A DNA stretch of 43,342 bases, from contig NZ_LGEN01000029.1 of NCBI RefSeq assembly GCF_001507855.1, positions 1 to 43,342 on the forward strand, in the 5' to 3' direction. The notes below the pieces were generated by a model, which was given only the letters and a program-made list of their open reading frames with translations, was not told where the DNA came from and did no database searches. Of this stretch, positions 25,766 through 34,393 are shown piece by piece (the first letter of the stretch is position 1; every line of letters begins with the position of its first letter). The position numbers were made by a program, and so were the translations under genes. Origin of the DNA: Halomonas sp. 54_146. Its GTDB lineage: Bacteria; Pseudomonadota; Gammaproteobacteria; Pseudomonadales; Halomonadaceae.

Positions 25766-26873
25766 CCACCACACTGCCAGCGCTGTAACCCGCCCCGAAG
25801 GAGCAAATGACACCGATATCTCCCGCTTCGAACGCTTCGCGATAGAGGTGAAAGGCAATGATGGAGCCTGCAGAGCTTGTGTTAGCGTAGCGATCCAAAA
25901 TGATCGGCGCCTGAGTTTCACTTGGGTCATAACCGAGCACTTTACGGGCGATCAAATCATTCATATGTTTATTAGCTTGGTGTAGCCACATACGCTTTAG
26001 ATCGCTGCCGTTCAATTCCAACGCGGCTAAATGATCAGTGATCAATTTAGCCACCATGGGGCAAACCTCTTTAAACACACGCCGCCCTTCCTGCACAAAA
26101 AGCTTGTCCAGAGCCTGCGGATCACTATCGGTCACGCGATTTAGAAAGCCTGCGTTGTTACGGATCGCGTTAGAGAACTTGGTGATCAAGCGGGTACCAA
26201 GGATTTCAAACCGCTCTTCGGCGACGGCAACCGCACTATTTTCTAGTACCACAGCCGTACAAGCATCGCCGAAAATGAAGTGGCTGTCACGGTCTCGAAA
26301 GTTTAGGTGCGCTGAGCAAATCTCTGGATTGACCACCAGCGCGCGCTTAACGCTACCCGAGGCTATCGCATTGGCCGCTGTTTCCAGGGCAAACGTCGCC
26401 GAACTACAGGCCACGTTCATATCAAACCCATAGCCGCCAGCCCCCAGGGCGCGCTGCACTTCTACCGCTACCGCCGGGTAGGCGCGCTCAAGGTTTGAAC
26501 AGGCAACGATAATCAGCTCAATATCACCGGCCTCTACCTTCGCCGCAGCCAATGCCTGCCGCGCGGCGCTGGTCGCCATTTCACACTGAATGGATGGCTC
26601 GTCGTTACTTCGCTGTGGCAGTTTAGGCCGCATACGCTGTGGGTCAAGAATACCCGCTGCATCTAAAACGTAGCGGCTACGAATACCAGAGGCTTTTTCA
26701 ATAAATTCGCTGCTTGAGTGCACCAGCGGCTCGCGCTCTCCTCGCGCAATTGCTTCAGCGTGCTGTTCATTCTCACTATCCACCCACGCATTAAATGCCG
26801 CCACCAAGGCCGCATTATCAATGGCGTGTTCCGGTGTATAGAGTCCTGTCCCGGTAATCACCACATCTGTCAT
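25752..26873 (-). CDS. Beta-ketoacyl-ACP synthase III-like (long FabH form)
   Basis: This 373-residue thiolase-fold condensing enzyme has the KAS III triad: Cys in NVACSSATFALE, His in MWLHQANKHMN and Asn in DRYANTSSAG. The closing GFGAGYSAGSVVV loop is typical. It is longer than classical FabH (about 317) and resembles the Pseudomonas enzymes that shunt acyl-CoAs into fatty acid synthesis, so an acyl-CoA primer is likely. ATG 26873 follows AAAGGAG; the open frame extends 37 codons upstream but is not protein-like there. It lies 128 bases after hrpA on the same strand and about 97 before mlaA. The precise acyl substrate is unknown. Confidence 0.87.
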   Translation of the reverse strand: MTDVVITGTGLYTPEHAIDNAALVAAFNAWVDSENEQHAEAIARGEREPLVHSSSEFIEKASGIRSRYVLDAAGILDPQRMRPKLPQRSNDEPSIQCEMATSAARQALAAAKVEAGDIELIIVACSNLERAYPAVAVEVQRALGAGGYGFDMNVACSSATFALETAANAIASGSVKRALVVNPEICSAHLNFRDRDSHFIFGDACTAVVLENSAVAVAEERFEILGTRLITKFSNAIRNNAGFLNRVTDSDPQALDKLFVQEGRRVFKEVCPMVAKLITDHLAALELNGSDLKRMWLHQANKHMNDLIARKVLGYDPSETQAPIILDRYANTSSAGSIIAFHLYREAFEAGDIGVICSFGAGYSAGSVVVRRH

Positions 26874-27001
26874 GCCAATCTCCTTTAAGCGGCTTGCCAA
26901 CACGTTAGCCATTGATAGTGTGAGCGTGACATGCGGCGAACCTATAACATCACTGTGTGCGTAAAGTAGCGATTTTTCCAGCACCTGCTTTCAACAGCAG
27001 G

Positions 27002-30000
27002 CTAAAGGCTAATTATTTCTTGCCAGCGCTTTTCAAGCCGTTTGACCGAAACCACCATGCTGGTGCCTAACTGCTGGGCAAATAGCGATACCCTTAGCTC
27101 TTGTAGCCACCAACCAAACGCGACCAATTCTGGGTCTTCAACGCGCCCACGTCGCTCACTTTCGCGCCGCGCGTCAAAACGAGCCTCTAGCGCCTGAACA
27201 TCTTGCATCATCATGTGGTCGCGGCCCCGTTCACGGGCGGCTTTTTCGAGCCGAATGAGCGCTGCCTCGGTATAACGGGGGTACTCCTGCAGCCAAGCGC
27301 CTGAATCGCGAATAAAGCCGGGGTAAACCAAGCGCTGCATCTGCGCACTAACATCGCTATACACCAGCGCCAAAGCAAAATTTAGCTTACCTTTTAATAT
27401 CTTGCTAACGGCTAAGTGGCCTTTAAGTGCGGCTTCAACGTGCACCAGCAGCGCTTTGGCCTGGTCAACAAGCAGGCTTTGAGTAGCAGCTAACCGCTGG
27501 CTAAACTCCCCTTCTGAGCGCGGCAGCGGGTGCTGCGCGACCACATGCGTAAATACCGCCAGCAGTAGATCATCGACCAACGCTTGCTTGCTACCCACTT
27601 TGGCAAACAGCAGCGCGCACTTCTCTACATCGGGCAATTGCTTAATCGCTTTAACCTGTTCGGGTAGCTTGGCAATGGCCAACCGGGCAATGCCCTCTTG
27701 ATGGGCGGCGTCGGCTTTTGCAGGGTGATCAAACAGCGCCACCTTGAACTCACTGGTGTCGGCGACCAAGGCAGGATACGCCTCTACGCGAATGCCTGCT
27801 TGCATGGTGACGCGTGAGGCTGGCAGCGGCGTTTCAGGCAGCCCTTTAACCGCGGGTTCCTGGCTAACCTGCTCGGCCAATGCTTGCGCACCCGCACTGG
27901 CAGCCGCCTCAAAGCGCTGTTCTAACGCGCGCAGGTCACGCCCCTGCCCGAGGGTTTCACCCGCGTGGTCAACCACACGAATGTTCATGATCAGATGCGG
28001 CTCAAGTAAATCGAGGCGCCAATCGTCAGGATGCACCCGCGTCGATGTCCGACGGCGAACAAACTCCCCCAACGCCTCGGTTAACGGGCGCTGGTCGGGC
28101 ACCAGAGTTTCTAGCGCCACATCGACCCAGTCAGGAATCGGCACCACCTGGCGGCGGATACTTTTTGGCAACGACTTCAGCAGCGCAATACACTTTTCAC
28201 GCAGCAGCCCCGGTACCAGCCACTCCAGGGCATGCACGGGCACTTGAGGCAGCATGGCGGCGGGAACGGTGAGCGTGACCCCATCGTCCTCCGCTTCTGG
28301 GTCAAAGTGGTAGCTAACCGGATACGCCACGCCTGCCAAGGTCAAATGATCAGGGTACTGAGCTTGGGTAACGTCGCCGGCGTCACGCGCTTTAAGCGAA
28401 TCAAGGTCAAAATGGAGTAATTGCGGGTCTTGCTGCTCGGCTTGCTTGCGCCAGTGCTCAAACCCCTTGCCGTTGACGATCTCAGCTGGAATCCGCTCGT
28501 CGTAAAAGCTAAACAGCGTCTCTTCATCGACCAAAATATCCCGCCGCCGGGCACGGTCCTCCAGGGCTTCGACTTCGTCGATCAACGCACGGTTGTGGGC
28601 AAAAAAGGTGCCTTTGGTCTGAAACTCCCCTTCCACTAAGGCGCGGCGAATAAACAGCTCGCGGGATTCCTGCGGGGCAATTGGCCCGTAATGCACGCGG
28701 CGACGAGCCACAATGGGCAGGCCAAACAGCGTGACTTGCTCAAACGCGACGACCTGCGCCCGCTTCATTTCCCAGTGCGGCTCGCTGTAGCTGCGCTTAA
28801 CTAAGTGCTGCGCCTGGGGTTCAATCCACTGAGGCTCGATTTTAGCCACGGTGCGGGCAAACAGCTTAGTGGTTTCGATTAGCTCAAAAGCCATGATCCA
28901 CTTGGGCGACTTTTTGGCCAACCCAGAACCAGGGTGAATCATAAATTTGCGGTTACGGGCACCAAGATACTCACGGTTTTCCAGCAGCGTGCCAAGATTA
29001 GACAGCAGCCCAGACAGCAGCGCTTGATGCACTTTGCCTGAGGTTTTACGTCGCGCTTGACGCGCCTGTTCTTCGCTTTCTTCTTCATTACGCGGCGGTG
29101 GCGCGGGCACGTCGATGTCCATATCGCGCAGTAGCTGGCGAAGCTGACGGAAGGTGTCGTGCCACTCGCGCATGCGCAGGTAATTAATGTAGTGCTCGCG
29201 GCACCAGCGGCGCAGTTGATTGCCACTCAGCGCCTCGCGGGCATTTTCAATGCCGTACCATAGGTTCAGCAAGGCGACGAAGTCTGAATCCGGGTCGTGC
29301 CAGCGTTGGTGGGCTTGATCAGCGGCTTGGCGTTTGTCCGCAGGCCGATCACGCGGGTCTTGAATGGCCAGCGCTGAAACCACAATCAGCACATCGCGCA
29401 GGCTGCCGTATTCTGCGCCCGCTAACACCATGCGCGCGAGGCGCGGGTCAATCGGCAGCCGCGAAAGCTTGCGGCCAAGCGGCGAAAGGCGCTGTTTTTC
29501 GTCTACCGCGCCCAGCTCAAACAGCAGCCGAAAACCGTCTTTAACAAAGCGGCTATCCGGTGGGTCTACAAACGGGAAGTCTTCAATATCGCCGAGCTTC
29601 AGCCCCAGCATGGAAAGAATGACCGAGGCCAGGTTGGTGCGCTGAATTTCGGGGTCGGTAAAGCCGGGTCGCGCTAAAAAATCCTCTTCGCTGTAGAGGC
29701 GAATGCACACGCCTTCGGCAATTCGCCCGCAGCGCCCTTTACGCTGATTGGCGCTGGCCTGGCTCACCGCTTCCACCGGCAGGCGCTGAATTTTTGAGCG
29801 GTAGCTGTAGCGGCTGATGCGCACCAGCCCAGGGTCGATCACATAGCGAATGCCGGGCACGGTCAGCGAGGTTTCCGCCACGTTGGTGGCGAGCACGATG
29901 CGCCGCCCGCGGTGCGGCGCAAACACGCGATTTTGTTCTTCATTGGAAAGCCTGGCGTAGAGCGGCAGGATTTCGGTGCCTTTTAGTTCTGCGCGGCGCA

Positions 30001-31006
30001 GGGTATCGGCGGTTTCACGAATTTCCCGTTCGCCGGGTAAAAATACCAGCACGTCCCGCGGGCCGTGCAGCCAGCCTTTTTGGCGCTCGATGGCTTCAAT
30101 CTCTTCCACCGCGTGCAAAATACCTTCCTGAAGGGTGCGGTCTTCTTCGTCCTCCTCGTCACGTATCAAGGGGCGGTAGTGCACTTCAACAGGGTAAGTC
30201 CGCCCGGTGACTTCAATAACGGGCGCAGGCGTTTTGGCGGTGCCGAAATGGTGGGCAAAGCGTTCTACATCGATGGTCGCGGAGGTAATAATGACTTTTA
30301 GATCAGGCCGCTTGGGCAGCAAGCGCTTGAGGTAGCCAAGCAGAAAATCAATATTCAGGCTACGTTCGTGGGCTTCATCAATAATGATCGTGTCGTAGCG
30401 CAGCAGCAGCGGGTCATTTTGGGTCTCGGCCAGCAAAATCCCGTCGGTCATCAGTTTGACTAACGTCGTCGGGCTGCTTTGGTCGGTGAACCGCACCTGA
30501 TAGCCCACCTGTTCACCTAAGGAGACTTCCAGCTCTTCTGCCAGGCGCCCAGCAACGCTTCGTGCGGCTAAACGGCGTGGCTGGGTGTGCCCAATCAAGC
30601 CACGGCGGCCTCGCCCCAGTTCTAGGCACATTTTGGGCAGCTGAGTGGTTTTGCCTGAGCCGGTTTCCCCCGCAATCACCACCACTTGGTGGTCGCGTAT
30701 GGCGTTAAGGATATCGTCTCGCCGCTCTACCACCGGTAGTTCCGGTGGGTAGTTGAGCGCGACTTGCTGGCGCTCACGCCGGCTCAGCTGCTGCTGAGCA
30801 CGGCTGAGTTCACGCTGCACTTCCTCTAAACCACGGCTAATCGGTTTGTTGTCGCGCAGGCGGCGGTTTAATCCGGCCAGGCGTCGCTCCAGCCGCTCTG
30901 CATCGCGCAGCATCACATCGCCCGCTGCCTGTTTCAGCGATGCGAGGCGTTGGCTATCGGTGAGCGCTGGGGATGTGTCGGTGGTCACTATCAAGTCGGC
31001 TTCCAT
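27002..31006 (-). CDS. hrpA: DEAH-box ATP-dependent RNA helicase HrpA
   Basis: This 1334-residue helicase is close to E. coli HrpA (about 1300). Walker A GETGSGKTTQLPKMCLELG (about 106-124), the DEAH box IIDEAHERSLN, the SAT motif ITSATID and motif VI QRKGRCGRIAEG are intact. The helicase-associated and OB-fold regions follow, and then the long DUF3418 C-terminal part, which distinguishes HrpA from shorter DEAH helicases. HrpA acts in the cytoplasm in mRNA processing and rescue of stalled ribosomes. I choose ATG 31006. The frame opens at a TTG (31039) inside the upstream terminator hairpin, so that start is unlikely. No strong ribosome binding site is visible. Confidence 0.93.
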   Translation of the reverse strand: MEADLIVTTDTSPALTDSQRLASLKQAAGDVMLRDAERLERRLAGLNRRLRDNKPISRGLEEVQRELSRAQQQLSRRERQQVALNYPPELPVVERRDDILNAIRDHQVVVIAGETGSGKTTQLPKMCLELGRGRRGLIGHTQPRRLAARSVAGRLAEELEVSLGEQVGYQVRFTDQSSPTTLVKLMTDGILLAETQNDPLLLRYDTIIIDEAHERSLNIDFLLGYLKRLLPKRPDLKVIITSATIDVERFAHHFGTAKTPAPVIEVTGRTYPVEVHYRPLIRDEEDEEDRTLQEGILHAVEEIEAIERQKGWLHGPRDVLVFLPGEREIRETADTLRRAELKGTEILPLYARLSNEEQNRVFAPHRGRRIVLATNVAETSLTVPGIRYVIDPGLVRISRYSYRSKIQRLPVEAVSQASANQRKGRCGRIAEGVCIRLYSEEDFLARPGFTDPEIQRTNLASVILSMLGLKLGDIEDFPFVDPPDSRFVKDGFRLLFELGAVDEKQRLSPLGRKLSRLPIDPRLARMVLAGAEYGSLRDVLIVVSALAIQDPRDRPADKRQAADQAHQRWHDPDSDFVALLNLWYGIENAREALSGNQLRRWCREHYINYLRMREWHDTFRQLRQLLRDMDIDVPAPPPRNEEESEEQARQARRKTSGKVHQALLSGLLSNLGTLLENREYLGARNRKFMIHPGSGLAKKSPKWIMAFELIETTKLFARTVAKIEPQWIEPQAQHLVKRSYSEPHWEMKRAQVVAFEQVTLFGLPIVARRRVHYGPIAPQESRELFIRRALVEGEFQTKGTFFAHNRALIDEVEALEDRARRRDILVDEETLFSFYDERIPAEIVNGKGFEHWRKQAEQQDPQLLHFDLDSLKARDAGDVTQAQYPDHLTLAGVAYPVSYHFDPEAEDDGVTLTVPAAMLPQVPVHALEWLVPGLLREKCIALLKSLPKSIRRQVVPIPDWVDVALETLVPDQRPLTEALGEFVRRRTSTRVHPDDWRLDLLEPHLIMNIRVVDHAGETLGQGRDLRALEQRFEAAASAGAQALAEQVSQEPAVKGLPETPLPASRVTMQAGIRVEAYPALVADTSEFKVALFDHPAKADAAHQEGIARLAIAKLPEQVKAIKQLPDVEKCALLFAKVGSKQALVDDLLLAVFTHVVAQHPLPRSEGEFSQRLAATQSLLVDQAKALLVHVEAALKGHLAVSKILKGKLNFALALVYSDVSAQMQRLVYPGFIRDSGAWLQEYPRYTEAALIRLEKAARERGRDHMMMQDVQALEARFDARRESERRGRVEDPELVAFGWWLQELRVSLFAQQLGTSMVVSVKRLEKRWQEIISL

Positions 31007-31020
31007 TCGATTGGGAATAC

Positions 31021-31054
31021 AAAAAATCAACCCGCTCAAGCATGAGCGGGTTGA
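31021..31054 (-). terminator. Intrinsic terminator downstream of fadD
   Basis: TCAACCCGCTCA (31027-31038) pairs perfectly with TGAGCGGGTTGA (31043-31054) around AGCA, and on the minus strand six T follow. It lies 83 bases past the fadD stop and only about 15 bases before the hrpA start, so hrpA must have a promoter here or depend on read-through. Confidence 0.88.
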
Positions 31055-31136
31055 CTAGTGTAACGCTTCCAACTCCACGACACCTAACCATGGCACCGAG
31101 TTGTTGCTTGTGTGCTATGTTCTTGACGACACAGCT

Positions 31137-32807
31137 TCATGTTTTTGACACCGCTTCATCACGGAGCTGACGCCGCAATACTTTACCCACGTTCGTTTTA
31201 GGCAGTTCATCACGAAACTCTATGATCTTGGGTACTTTGTAGCCGGTCAGCTCTTTTTTGCACCAGTCGCGCAGGGTTTTTTCATCGAGTTGGCCACTTT
31301 TACTCACTACAAACAGCTTGATGGCTTCGCCGGCATTCTCATCTGGCACGCCCACCGCCGCCGACTCAAGCACATCAGGGTGCGCCGCGACCACATCTTC
31401 CACTTCATTGGGGTAAACGTTGAAGCCTGACACCAGGATCATGTCTTTCTTGCGATCGACAATGCGGATGTAGCCATCGTCTTGCAGCACAGCGATATCG
31501 CCGGTGTAAAACCAGCCATCCTCATCAATGGCCACGCGGGTTTCTTCTTCGCGCTGCCAATAGCCTTTCATCACTTGCGGCCCTTGCACGCACAGCTCGC
31601 CCGGCTCACCCATCGCTACATCGTTGCCATCAGCGTCGACAACTTTAACCGCCGTACCGGCAACCGGCTTACCAATAGTCCCCAGTTGAATAGCATCGGT
31701 GGGGTTGAAACTCACAATGGGCGAGGTTTCCGTTAGGCCATAGCCTTCAGCAATTGGGCAGCCCGTGGTTTCCTCCCAGCGCTGCGCCGCTGCTTTGGTT
31801 AACGCCATACCGCCTGAAATGGTCAGTTTCAGCTTGGAAAAATCCAGCTGCTTAAAGTCATCGCGATTGCATAGCGCATTAAATAGCGTGTTCAAACCGA
31901 TAAAAGCGGTGAATGGCAGGCCCTTAAGCTCTTTCACAAAACCCGCCAAGTCGCGGGGGTTGGTAATCAGTAAAGAGTGGTTGCCGGTCTCCATCAAAAA
32001 CAGGCAGTTCACGGTAAACGTATAGATGTGATAGACCGGCAGCGGCGCAATCACCAGTTCTTCGCCATCGGTTAGGTGAGTGCCAATCGCCTCGCGCGCC
32101 TGCAGCATGTTGGCGACTAGGTTGCGGTGAGTCAGCATCGCGCCTTTGGGCATGCCCGTGGTGCCACCGGTATATTGAAGCGCGGCTAAATCATCCAGGG
32201 TTTGCTTGGCGTCGGTATGACTTAACGAGGCACCTTTTTTCAGCGCATCGCGAAAGCTAACGGCGCTGGGCAGCGAATAGGCAGGCACCATTTTCTTTAC
32301 GTGCTTAACCACTGTGTTAATCAGCCAGCGCTTGGGTACGTCGTGCAGGTCGGCTAGCTGGGTAACGACAACGTGCTTGATATCGGTTTTATCGAGCACT
32401 TTTTCTAGCTTATCGGCCATATTGGCCAATATAACAATGGCTTTGGCGTTAGAATCTTTGAATTGGTGGGCCATTTCCCGCTCGGTATAGAGCGGGTTGG
32501 TGTTGACGACCACTAAGCCTGCCCGTAACGCGCCAAATACCGCCACGGGGAATTGCAATACGTTGGGCAACTGGATGGCAATGCGGTCACCGGGAACGAG
32601 GTCGGTTTCGTGCTGCAGCCAAGCGGCAAAGTCTGCCGACAAGCGGTCAAGGTCGGCGAACGTGAGTGTTTTCCCCATGCAGGAAAAAGCCGGTTTCTCC
32701 TTAAAACGTTCTACTGCGGTATGAAAAACATCCGTGACTGAATCGTATTGATCCAACCCTTCAAGCGCTGGGCCACGTAAAACGGCGGCGTTGGCGTGTT
32801 CGCTCAT
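31137..32807 (-). CDS. fadD: Long-chain-fatty-acid-CoA ligase FadD
   Basis: This 556-residue ANL enzyme activates long-chain fatty acids at the inner membrane for beta-oxidation or lipid synthesis. The P-loop YTGGTTGMPKGAMLTHRNL, the A5 motif GYGLTETSP, the YTGD region and the fatty acyl-CoA synthetase signature DGYIRIVDRKKDMILVSGFN are present. The catalytic lysine is in PKTNVGKVLRRQL. Length and motifs fit FadD rather than short-chain ligases. ATG 32807 follows GGAG at seven bases; a TTG two codons upstream is not needed. A PsrA-type palindrome lies about 130 bases upstream, suggesting control by a fatty-acid-sensing TetR protein. Confidence 0.93.
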   Translation of the reverse strand: MSEHANAAVLRGPALEGLDQYDSVTDVFHTAVERFKEKPAFSCMGKTLTFADLDRLSADFAAWLQHETDLVPGDRIAIQLPNVLQFPVAVFGALRAGLVVVNTNPLYTEREMAHQFKDSNAKAIVILANMADKLEKVLDKTDIKHVVVTQLADLHDVPKRWLINTVVKHVKKMVPAYSLPSAVSFRDALKKGASLSHTDAKQTLDDLAALQYTGGTTGMPKGAMLTHRNLVANMLQAREAIGTHLTDGEELVIAPLPVYHIYTFTVNCLFLMETGNHSLLITNPRDLAGFVKELKGLPFTAFIGLNTLFNALCNRDDFKQLDFSKLKLTISGGMALTKAAAQRWEETTGCPIAEGYGLTETSPIVSFNPTDAIQLGTIGKPVAGTAVKVVDADGNDVAMGEPGELCVQGPQVMKGYWQREEETRVAIDEDGWFYTGDIAVLQDDGYIRIVDRKKDMILVSGFNVYPNEVEDVVAAHPDVLESAAVGVPDENAGEAIKLFVVSKSGQLDEKTLRDWCKKELTGYKVPKIIEFRDELPKTNVGKVLRRQLRDEAVSKT

Positions 32808-32939
32808 GGGCAATCTCCGCTATTGGCGTCGGCGTGATCACCGACCTTGTTGTTGTCGTTAGACGGTTGTCGCTAGATGATTAGTGCTAACTTGGAACCC
32901 CAACGATATACGACCTATAACAGACTGTAAAACGATCGA

Positions 32940-32957
32940 TTGAAACTAACGTTTCAA
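32940..32957. promoter_or_regulatory. PsrA-like palindrome upstream of fadD
   Basis: TTGAAAC-TAAC-GTTTCAA is a perfect seven-base inverted repeat with a four-base spacer. It matches the GAAAC-N(2-4)-GTTTC form of PsrA operators, which control beta-oxidation genes in Pseudomonas. It lies in the 252-base gap upstream of fadD. Apart from the 33028 repeats, nothing else recognisable was found there. Confidence 0.5.
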
Positions 32958-33027
32958 CTTTAGCCCATAGTCAAGCAGGCTTACTTCACAGCGGCTCCTC
33001 TCATCCCAATTTAGTAGATCGTACCGT

Positions 33028-33072
33028 TATGGACAGTAATTATGGACAGTAGGCAGTAACTATGGACAGTAA
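33028..33072. repeat. Three TATGGACAGTA repeats at the amidotransferase 3' end
   Basis: TATGGACAGTA occurs at 33028, 33041 and 33061, with a partial GGCAGTAA copy between the last two. The copy at 33061 covers most of the stop codon and last codons of the minus-strand amidotransferase gene; the others are duplicates beyond the stop. Confidence 0.85.
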
Positions 33073-33839
33073 CGCGCCTGAATCTCTCCATCGCGCCAGA
33101 CTAATAGCTCACCCGGCACCATACGGTGCCAGGCCTCATTGTGCGTAAGCGGCTCAGTGGCAATCACCGAAACAATGTCATCTGGCGTAGTATGCTCGGC
33201 AAAATTGACCGTCATTTCAGCGTCAGATAGCTCCGCCTCCCCGAAAGGAGCGCAGCGCGTAATATGGGCGAGCTTCGTGGTGCAGTAGGTATATAAATAG
33301 CGGCCATCCGAGAGCAGCATATTGAATACGCCCAAGGCTCTTAACTGTTCACACAGCTGATGTAGATGCTCCCAGAGCTTTTCTGGCGCGCTTGGGGGCA
33401 TTGGAAAGGCGCGGCGCAACTCTCCCATCAGCCAACAATAGGCGTGTTCGCTATCGGTACTGCCCACGGGGGTATAGATTCCCAGCGCCAGGCTCTCCCA
33501 GCCACTTAACTGGCCATTGTGCGCATAACACCATGGGCGCCCCCACATTTCTCGGGTAAAGGGGTGCGTGTTGGCGAGCTTGACGCCGCCCACATTGGCT
33601 TGTCGAATGTGGCTGATCACCACATTGGACTTAATTGGATAGTCGCAAATGAGCCGTGCGATGGGTGAATTTACTGAGGGATGAGGGTCACGAAAATCGC
33701 GATAGCCGCCCTCTTCATAGAAAGCGATACCCCACCCGTCGCGATGAGGGCCAGTGCCCCCACCGCGGTGTAAAAAGCCCGAAAAACTAAAACAAATATC
33801 CGTGGGCACATTGGCACTCATACCCAGCAATTCACACAT
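33060..33839 (-). CDS. Class II glutamine amidotransferase (YafJ-like)
   Basis: This 259-residue N-terminal-nucleophile amidotransferase domain stands alone. Cys2 follows the initiator Met and would be the nucleophile after Met removal. The conserved HRDGWGIAFYEEGG, SHIRQANVGG, THPF and WCYAHNGQL motifs build the glutamine site. The YafJ/EgtC-like family releases ammonia from glutamine but its acceptor is usually unknown; this copy has no ergothioneine genes beside it. ATG 33839 is forced by the conserved MC start, although no strong ribosome binding site is seen. It is followed by duplicated stop-region repeats. Confidence 0.88.
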   Translation of the reverse strand: MCELLGMSANVPTDICFSFSGFLHRGGGTGPHRDGWGIAFYEEGGYRDFRDPHPSVNSPIARLICDYPIKSNVVISHIRQANVGGVKLANTHPFTREMWGRPWCYAHNGQLSGWESLALGIYTPVGSTDSEHAYCWLMGELRRAFPMPPSAPEKLWEHLHQLCEQLRALGVFNMLLSDGRYLYTYCTTKLAHITRCAPFGEAELSDAEMTVNFAEHTTPDDIVSVIATEPLTHNEAWHRMVPGELLVWRDGEIQARYCP

Positions 33840-33908
33840 ACGCTTTACACATACATTAACACCAAGAAATTGATTTCATATTCGTATAGGGATCCTGCCA
33901 ACGTGCCG

Positions 33909-34331
33909 TTAACCAATCACCGGCTCACGGCGGCGTGGTGGCTGTTCGTCATCAGCCTCTGTCTCTTGGTCGATATCATCAGGCTCACTAGGGCGACGCC
34001 ACCACCAAAGCGCGACACCGACCAACGCGCCTAGCGCCATTCCCAGCACCAGCCACATCAGCCCGCCACGCAGTACCGCACCGTTGTTTTCTAAAACGCC
34101 CACCGCTGCCACCATCGCCGCCGGTGCCCAACCGGTATAGAATTCACCTTCTTCTATTAGCGGCAGCCGGAAACCGGCAGGTGCCCATATTGCCCCCGCG
34201 ATAGCCCAGGTCAGAAACAGGCGCGGCAAGCGTGGCAGAAACGTGAACGCGAAATAGACCGCGACAATCACTAACAGCGACAGCCCGTAATAACTCAACC
34301 ACAGCAATGACATTGAATCTGCAAACAGCAT
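33909..34331 (-). CDS. Small hypothetical membrane protein
   Basis: I do not recognise a family for this protein of about 140 residues. It has hydrophobic segments at about 6-30, 38-52 and 82-105, the last ending in WWWRR. A charged cytoplasmic tail follows, rich in Asp, Glu, Gln, Pro and Arg (EPDDIDQETEADDEQPPRRR). It is probably an inner-membrane protein with two or three spans. ATG 34331 follows GAGGGG at four to five bases; ATG 34343 is in frame but has no binding site. It is divergent from the oligopeptidase gene, and no role can be inferred. Confidence 0.65.
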   Translation of the reverse strand: MLFADSMSLLWLSYYGLSLLVIVAVYFAFTFLPRLPRLFLTWAIAGAIWAPAGFRLPLIEEGEFYTGWAPAAMVAAVGVLENNGAVLRGGLMWLVLGMALGALVGVALWWWRRPSEPDDIDQETEADDEQPPRRREPVIG

Positions 34332-34393
34332 AATACCCCTCATGCGAGTGAACACACCCGCCGTTGATTTCTCATTATGGTACCTATGAATTT

